From IMG/VR virus record IMGVR_UViG_3300044645_001180, positions 1-24,076 of that record: a DNA stretch of 24,076 nucleotides; one strand, written 5' to 3'. Position numbers and translations under genes: made by a program. Below the pieces are notes generated by a model. The model ran no database searches. It was not told where the DNA came from and was given only the letters and a program-made list of their open reading frames with translations. Of this stretch, positions 20,513-24,076 are shown piece after piece (within the stretch, counting starts at the first letter, position 1; the number at the start of each line of letters is the position of its first letter). The DNA comes from a virus.

Positions 20513-20709
20513 AAGTTTTTATTTATAAATTCTTGAATAAACTCTATTATTTCTAATGGAGATGTTTCAGGATTACTATCAAAAAACCATTCCATTTCTT
20601 TAATTAAATTGTGTTGTGTTTGAAATCCTAAATTAGCTTTTTGCACATATTCTAAATGCTCAAACAAATCTTGCTGACTTTCAAATTCTGTTGTTACTGT
20701 TGTTTTCAT
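20509..20709 (-). CDS. Small acidic protein of unknown function
   Basis: A 66-aa acidic, helical protein (FESQQDLFEHLEYVQKANLG in the N-terminal half; PLEIIEFIQEFINKN at the end). An earlier ATG at 20724 adds five residues. I choose the ATG at 20709 because it shares a base with the upstream stop (TGATG). Its own stop overlaps the spanin-like start (ATGA). No recognised domain. Confidence 0.6.
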   Translation of the reverse strand: MKTTVTTEFESQQDLFEHLEYVQKANLGFQTQHNLIKEMEWFFDSNPETSPLEIIEFIQEFINKNL

Positions 20710-20942
20710 CAATCCTTTATCCAACTTGATAAAATAAATATTTTATTTTTTATTCTCTGTAATTCATCATTTGTAAATGGCGATTCCATAAATGGCTCAG
20801 ATGCAAATACCGTTCTTTCTAAATTAACCTTTTGCGATTCCAATAAATTACTAAGCACCACTACCCACTCCCGAAATTCATCAATAGGAATAATCTCTGC
20901 CTCTGCTTTTTCTTTTGGCTTTCTTGATTTTGTTGTTACCAT
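20709..20942 (-). CDS. Small protein of unknown function
   Basis: A 77-aa protein with a basic start (MVTTKSRKPKEKAEAE) and a helical body (EFREWVVVLSNLLESQKVNL). It is soluble and has no known motif. It lies 2 bases after the metallophosphoesterase gene and is coupled to the next gene, so it is a genuine member of the operon. Confidence 0.6.
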   Translation of the reverse strand: MVTTKSRKPKEKAEAEIIPIDEFREWVVVLSNLLESQKVNLERTVFASEPFMESPFTNDELQRIKNKIFILSSWIKD

Positions 20943-20944
20943 AA

Positions 20945-22000
20945 CTATCTAATTTTACCATTGATAATTCTAAGGTTAGTTACTTCAAAGTTTCCTTCTT
21001 CATCCACAACTCTAACGTGGGCAAATCCGTGTGTGTATTTATTGATTGGTGCATAGTCAGGGTGCAATTCACTCAAACAAGCAACACTCCAACAAGTTAC
21101 TACCTTACCGTTAATATTTGGTTCAGTATGTTCACTTGATTGGTGGTGATGTCCGCAAATAGCGTTATCCTTAGCTTTTAGATACAACCCTCTCGCAATG
21201 TTCACTGGCGACATTATACTTGTGCCTAATTCGTGTCCGTGCAAAGCAGTCAACTTGCCTATGTGAACTATCTGCTTGTCGGGTATCATTGTTATATCGT
21301 GGTCTTTCAACTTCAATATACTCTCCAAATTAAATTCACTTAGACCCAATAAGTCTGGTGCTTTTTCAATTAAATAATGTTCCCATCTCACATCGTGATT
21401 CCCTAACTTATAAAATATTTTTGCAAGTGGAAATATTTTTCTGAGGATGCTTAAAAAATCTCTTGTAGTTTTTATCTCCGTTCCTAAATCTCTTTTGCGT
21501 GGATCTTTTTGAAATCTTGAAATTGCATAAAAATCAATTAAATCCCCATTTATAAAAATAGTGTTTACCTTTTTTTCAAATCCATACTTCAAAGCAATAT
21601 TAAGGGCAGTTAATGAATGATAAGGCAAATGAATATCGTTGATAAATAGAATGTCGTTGCACTCTTTTGGTAGCTTGTATGCCTCGTAATGTGTTTCTAA
21701 ACTGTTAGGGAGGTTGTATGTATTGCGTTGCTTCCCTGTAACATTTTCCGCTAACGATAAAAACTCATTTTGATTGTCAACATCTTTTTTAATTTCCTTT
21801 ACAAAACTCTCAACTTGTTTTTGTGGGTTGTTCGGCTTTCCAGAACTACTTTGTTTGCAGTATCGTTTTGCAGCACATCTAATCTGATTGTATTCATCTC
21901 TGTTAGATGTCCAATAAACTCCTAACTCATTAGCTACTTCTCCCGGTGATAGATTCGGTTTTTTTGCTAATACACCTAAAATTTTTTCTTTGAGTTTCAT
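20945..22000 (-). CDS. Calcineurin-like metallophosphoesterase with N-terminal helix-turn-helix-like region
   Basis: A 351-aa enzyme. Residues 1-50 (KEKILGVLAKKPNLSPGEVA onwards) look like a winged-helix region. The phosphoesterase core has all metal-site blocks: NDIHLPYH (121-128), NGDLID (151-156), GNHD (200-203), HGHE (254-257) and GHHH (283-286). It should be a two-metal hydrolase for a phosphoester, perhaps a nucleic acid or nucleotide. Similar phage proteins carry the same arrangement. In this operon it lies among membrane and lysis-type genes, which gives little hint of substrate. Its start overlaps the preceding gene by 4 bases. Confidence 0.85.
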   Translation of the reverse strand: MKLKEKILGVLAKKPNLSPGEVANELGVYWTSNRDEYNQIRCAAKRYCKQSSSGKPNNPQKQVESFVKEIKKDVDNQNEFLSLAENVTGKQRNTYNLPNSLETHYEAYKLPKECNDILFINDIHLPYHSLTALNIALKYGFEKKVNTIFINGDLIDFYAISRFQKDPRKRDLGTEIKTTRDFLSILRKIFPLAKIFYKLGNHDVRWEHYLIEKAPDLLGLSEFNLESILKLKDHDITMIPDKQIVHIGKLTALHGHELGTSIMSPVNIARGLYLKAKDNAICGHHHQSSEHTEPNINGKVVTCWSVACLSELHPDYAPINKYTHGFAHVRVVDEEGNFEVTNLRIINGKIR

Positions 22001-22281
22001 AAGTTTTCATTTGGTGGATTGTCTTGTTTTTTGTTTTTTTCTGATTGTAATAAGTTAAATCCTGCTGCAATAAAAAGAGGCGAAATAAATAAAATAAAAT
22101 CCGTAATAGTGGCTTTAAGCACAACCAAAATAAAGAAAGTCCAATACATAGCAAGAATGGAGGTAACAAATAAACTACGCTCAATTTTTTTGCTACTAAG
22201 GAAACTTTTTTCACTGCTGAAAGTTCTGTAAAAATCTCTTAGAGTATTTAACGAAATATTTTTTATAAATGTTCGCCACAT
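21997..22281 (-). CDS. Small membrane protein, holin candidate
   Basis: A 94-aa protein with two hydrophobic segments (about residues 36-56, LFVTSILAMYWTFFILVVLK, and 60-78, TDFILFISPLFIAAGFNLLQ) and a charged C-terminal tail (SEKNKKQDNPPNEN). Two helices, small size and a charged tail are typical of class II holins. It lies next to the DUF5675 gene and upstream of the spanin-like gene, which fits a lysis cassette, but the family is not identified. Confidence 0.6.
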   Translation of the reverse strand: MWRTFIKNISLNTLRDFYRTFSSEKSFLSSKKIERSLFVTSILAMYWTFFILVVLKATITDFILFISPLFIAAGFNLLQSEKNKKQDNPPNENL

Positions 22282-22748
22282 TATGCTAATGGGATTATCT
22301 TTTTATCAACTATTGTAATTTCCATTTCGCTGTATTTCTTTAGCAAAAACATCAATTCTTTGAATGCAATTCTACTGTCTGAAATCCAATCCTTAGATTG
22401 ATTTTTGCCTACCAAAACACATCCTTTGGAATCTTTAGGGCCATTGCCGGGATGGATTAAAATGTATTTATAATCTTTTACATTCAATAAATGTGGTGTG
22501 TTTATTTTAAATCCTGGAGAATACCTAAACTCCATTTGATACGTTCCACTTGGGATTGCAGTTTCGCCAAATACTTTTGCTTCTCCCTTATCGTCTAAAT
22601 CGCCATCCCTATTCCAATCTCTGCAAGTGTCCTCTAATGTATAACAGATAAATTTAGGATAAATAGTTTGCAAATCTTTGTAGTAAAGTTTACCAATTGT
22701 TGATTTGTCAGTGTAAACTTCTCTCTCTAAAATTAGGCTTATTTTCAT
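22281..22748 (-). CDS. DUF5675 family protein
   Basis: A 155-aa protein. CYTLEDTCRDWNRDGDLDDK, then ETAIPSGTYQMEFRYSPGFK, then LLNVKDYKYILIHPGNGPKD followed by SKGCVLVG is the DUF5675 pattern common in Bacteroidota phages. The conserved His in ILIHPGN and the Cys in GCVLVG recall the His/Cys pair of L,D-transpeptidase folds. A cell-wall-related role in lysis or entry is an inference. No signal peptide is seen, so export would depend on a holin. It shares one base with the next gene's start. Confidence 0.75.
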   Translation of the reverse strand: MKISLILEREVYTDKSTIGKLYYKDLQTIYPKFICYTLEDTCRDWNRDGDLDDKGEAKVFGETAIPSGTYQMEFRYSPGFKINTPHLLNVKDYKYILIHPGNGPKDSKGCVLVGKNQSKDWISDSRIAFKELMFLLKKYSEMEITIVDKKIIPLA

Positions 22749-22975
22749 AAATTAGTTTTAGCGTTCATTTCTTTTGCCTGTTCCTCCAACATCCTCAAAT
22801 TTGCCTCACTCTCTGTTATCACCTCAAATAATTCATCGTATGAAATATTCTTAGTAACTCCATTTAATATTAGCTTTGCCTCCCTCTTTTCGGGATAGTT
22901 GGCAATTACTCTATAAGTTCCATTCTTGTAGATTGCCTGTGGTCCTTGTGTGTAGTTTCTTGGTTCGATCTTCAT
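22745..22975 (-). CDS. Small protein of unknown function
   Basis: A 76-aa soluble protein with a beta-rich start (NYTQGPQAIYKNGTYRVIAN) and an acidic helical end (ESEANLRMLEEQAKEMNAKT). No recognised family. It overlaps both neighbours by 4 bases (ATGA), showing a tightly coupled operon. Confidence 0.6.
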   Translation of the reverse strand: MKIEPRNYTQGPQAIYKNGTYRVIANYPEKREAKLILNGVTKNISYDELFEVITESEANLRMLEEQAKEMNAKTNL

Positions 22976-23337
22976 AGTTGTTTTGTTAATTGTTTTATTG
23001 TTAGTTTCATTTCTTCATGTTCATCTTGAATTTTCTCAAAGTGTTGCATAATTGGCTCCATTCTTTTGATAGCATTTTTTGTATCGCTAATAAACCCGGC
23101 ATCATTGTGTAATTTTTGTGTTACAACCGCTTTAAACTCTGCAAAGTCTTTGATTAGTTGGTCAATCTTGTAAGTGTTGAACGCTTCCAACTCCTTAACT
23201 TTATCATGAATTATTAATCCATTTTGTTCAAGTTTTTCAACCCTTCTAATTATGATGTCGTAAATTATTTTTACTAATCCAAAAGTAACTCCTAAAATCA
23301 AGGTAACAATACCAAAAGCTATTGAGGATGTAATCAT
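22972..23337 (-). CDS. Membrane-anchored coiled-coil protein
   Basis: A 121-aa protein with one N-terminal membrane helix (SIAFGIVTLILGVTFGLVKI) and a long coiled coil (about residues 30-118). The layout resembles an i-spanin or an inner-membrane anchor protein, which may matter since a u-spanin-like gene lies downstream. The lysis link is inference from gene order. Starts and stops overlap the neighbours by 4 bases. Confidence 0.6.
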   Translation of the reverse strand: MITSSIAFGIVTLILGVTFGLVKIIYDIIIRRVEKLEQNGLIIHDKVKELEAFNTYKIDQLIKDFAEFKAVVTQKLHNDAGFISDTKNAIKRMEPIMQHFEKIQDEHEEMKLTIKQLTKQL

Positions 23338-23723
23338 AATTTACTTGCAAAAATGTATTTAAAATGTAATTCAAAAACAAGCCCAAATAAGGCTCTTAAT
23401 AATATCAGATGTATGATTGCCTCCCTAAGAGTAAAATCTTGCAAGGCAACAAAAAATAACGCTAAAAAAAGTGTATTTAAAAATATGAATTGCATCAAGT
23501 GCCATCCATCTGTTAAGAATACAAACAATGTAGAACTAAATGGATAATCTTCTCCAAGTTCAGGCTTTCCATCCCTCCATTTATTTTGCCAACTATATTC
23601 TGAGTTCCAAAATCTATGATTTAACTTTGAAAATATACTCTCGTAAAAATGAAAGTTTAATTTGTCCATCGCTGCCTTTGCAATCGCTGAAAACATTACA
23701 AGTATGTAGATGTGGCTAATCAT
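23334..23723 (-). CDS. Membrane protein of unknown function
   Basis: A 129-aa protein with a short N-terminal helix (ISHIYILVMFSAIAKAAMDK), a polar loop with NHRFWNSEYSWQNKWRDGKP and FVFLTDGWHLMQF, and C-terminal membrane helices (about residues 80-125). Proteins with the RFWxSExSWxNKW pattern appear in Bacteroidota and their phages as unknown membrane proteins. The role is undetermined; a host envelope or holin-type role is possible. It overlaps the preceding gene by 8 bases. Confidence 0.65.
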   Translation of the reverse strand: MISHIYILVMFSAIAKAAMDKLNFHFYESIFSKLNHRFWNSEYSWQNKWRDGKPELGEDYPFSSTLFVFLTDGWHLMQFIFLNTLFLALFFVALQDFTLREAIIHLILLRALFGLVFELHFKYIFASKL

Positions 23724-23946
23724 TTCTTTTTTTGTATTCGGGGATTACACTAAAAAATGTAAAGAAAATAATGCAGATTGAAATAAACAAAACAAATCCA
23801 GCAAATGTAGCTACATTGTTATTATCCACAATTGACTGCTTTTCGTGGAAAGTAGCCAACATTAATATTAAAAACACTAAATAATAAACTAATGAAATTG
23901 TGTTCTTAAACAATAACCATTTTAAAAATTCTTTTATTGTTTTCAT
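23716..23946 (-). CDS. Small membrane protein, first gene of the operon
   Basis: A 76-aa protein with two membrane helices (about residues 17-35 and 46-66; LVYYLVFLILMLATFHEKQS is the first) and a basic tail. It is the first gene behind the promoter at 23960-23990, so it is likely made in high amounts. Holin or antiholin is possible. No family recognised. Confidence 0.6.
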   Translation of the reverse strand: MKTIKEFLKWLLFKNTISLVYYLVFLILMLATFHEKQSIVDNNNVATFAGFVLFISICIIFFTFFSVIPEYKKRND

Positions 23947-23959
23947 AGTTTTTTTTTGA

Positions 23960-23990
23960 CAAATATATTTATTAATACAATATTGACAAA
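23960..23990 (-). promoter_or_regulatory. Promoter of the membrane/lysis operon
   Basis: On the minus strand TTTG (23990-23987), a 19-bp spacer and TATATTTG (23967-23960) are a full match to the Bacteroidota consensus. The boxes lie in the end and just after the stop of the upstream partial gene. The ATG at 23946 follows a short A-rich leader. Confidence 0.65.
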
Positions 23991-24076
23991 GTTTTGATAA
24001 ATAAACTTGGGTCTTTATACTCAGTAATTGACTTTAAATGGTCTGTAATTTGTCTGTATGTTGATTTGTACCAATT
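23972..24076 (-). CDS. C-terminal fragment of an unidentified gene, cut by the window edge
   Basis: The minus-strand frame from the edge reads 34 residues (starting NWYKSTYRQITDHLKSITEY, ending SILY) and stops with TAA at 23974-23972. It is the same strand as everything else and has sensible codon use. The visible part is helical and basic. No function can be given. Confidence 0.5.
   Translation of the reverse strand, partial: NWYKSTYRQITDHLKSITEYKDPSLFIKTLSILY

Noticed and set aside
20100-20528. 142-codon open frame on the plus strand
   Set aside because: It is antisense to the spanin-like lipoprotein gene, is rich in Ser/Phe/Leu as expected from the reverse of a K/E-rich gene, and has no promoter or neighbours on that strand.
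21930-22214. 94-codon minus-strand frame overlapping the holin-like gene
   Set aside because: It overlaps two well-supported genes in another frame and ends within the metallophosphoesterase gene; its composition is typical of a shadow frame.

Overview
This window looks like part of a temperate or virulent tailed-phage genome (or prophage) from a Bacteroidota host, probably of the Flavobacteriia type. The DNA is very AT-rich, starts are preceded by A/T-rich leaders instead of Shine-Dalgarno sequences, and several gene leaders carry the Bacteroidota promoter pattern TTTG-N19/20-TAnnTTTG. Every gene I accept lies on the minus strand, so transcription runs from the right edge (24076) to the left edge (1).

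Layout in transcription order. (1) 24076-19982: end of one gene, a promoter, then a tightly overlapping operon of small membrane proteins, a DUF5675-type protein, a calcineurin-like metallophosphoesterase and a lipoprotein with a C-terminal membrane anchor that resembles a unimolecular spanin. Two intrinsic terminators (19915-19940, 19825-19850) close it. (2) 19777-19360: a new promoter and two small genes. (3) 19304-16949: an array of integron gene cassettes with attC sites but no integrase. (4) 16912-15448: a ribbon-helix-helix-like protein, a DnaA domain IV-like protein and a NinG-like protein. (5) 15407-12906: another promoter and a recombination module: an unknown 116-aa protein, a DUF3127 protein, an ERF single-strand annealing protein, a Gp157-like protein, a NinB-like protein and a 93-aa phage family protein. 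(6) 12913-10608: a promoter, a pseudoknot-forming leader and a helicase-DNA methyltransferase fusion. (7) 10603-6837: a promoter, a leader with two kissing hairpins, two small genes, a lambda O-like initiator gene with iterons inside it, a primase-helicase and a cytosine methyltransferase-like protein. (8) 6766-1: a promoter, small and large terminase, a glycosyltransferase, a methyltransferase, small morphogenesis genes, the tape measure protein and the start of the next tail gene.

The most striking content is the cassette array. Four successive cassettes start with a GTT core whose reverse complement recurs exactly at that cassette's own 3' end (8 to 10 bases each time, four different sequences). 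They are separated by imperfect hairpins of attC size, and their genes end in or next to the attC R'' box. The second discovery-type signal is a pair of structured leaders upstream of 12773 and 10430. Each has its own promoter and a long AACCCTC/GAGGGTT-type stem whose loop is perfectly complementary to an upstream segment. The third is a tandem 11-bp iteron array with an adjacent AT-rich segment inside the initiator gene, the same arrangement as the lambda origin. Portal, protease and capsid genes are not between the terminase and the tape measure gene, so the head module must lie outside the window.
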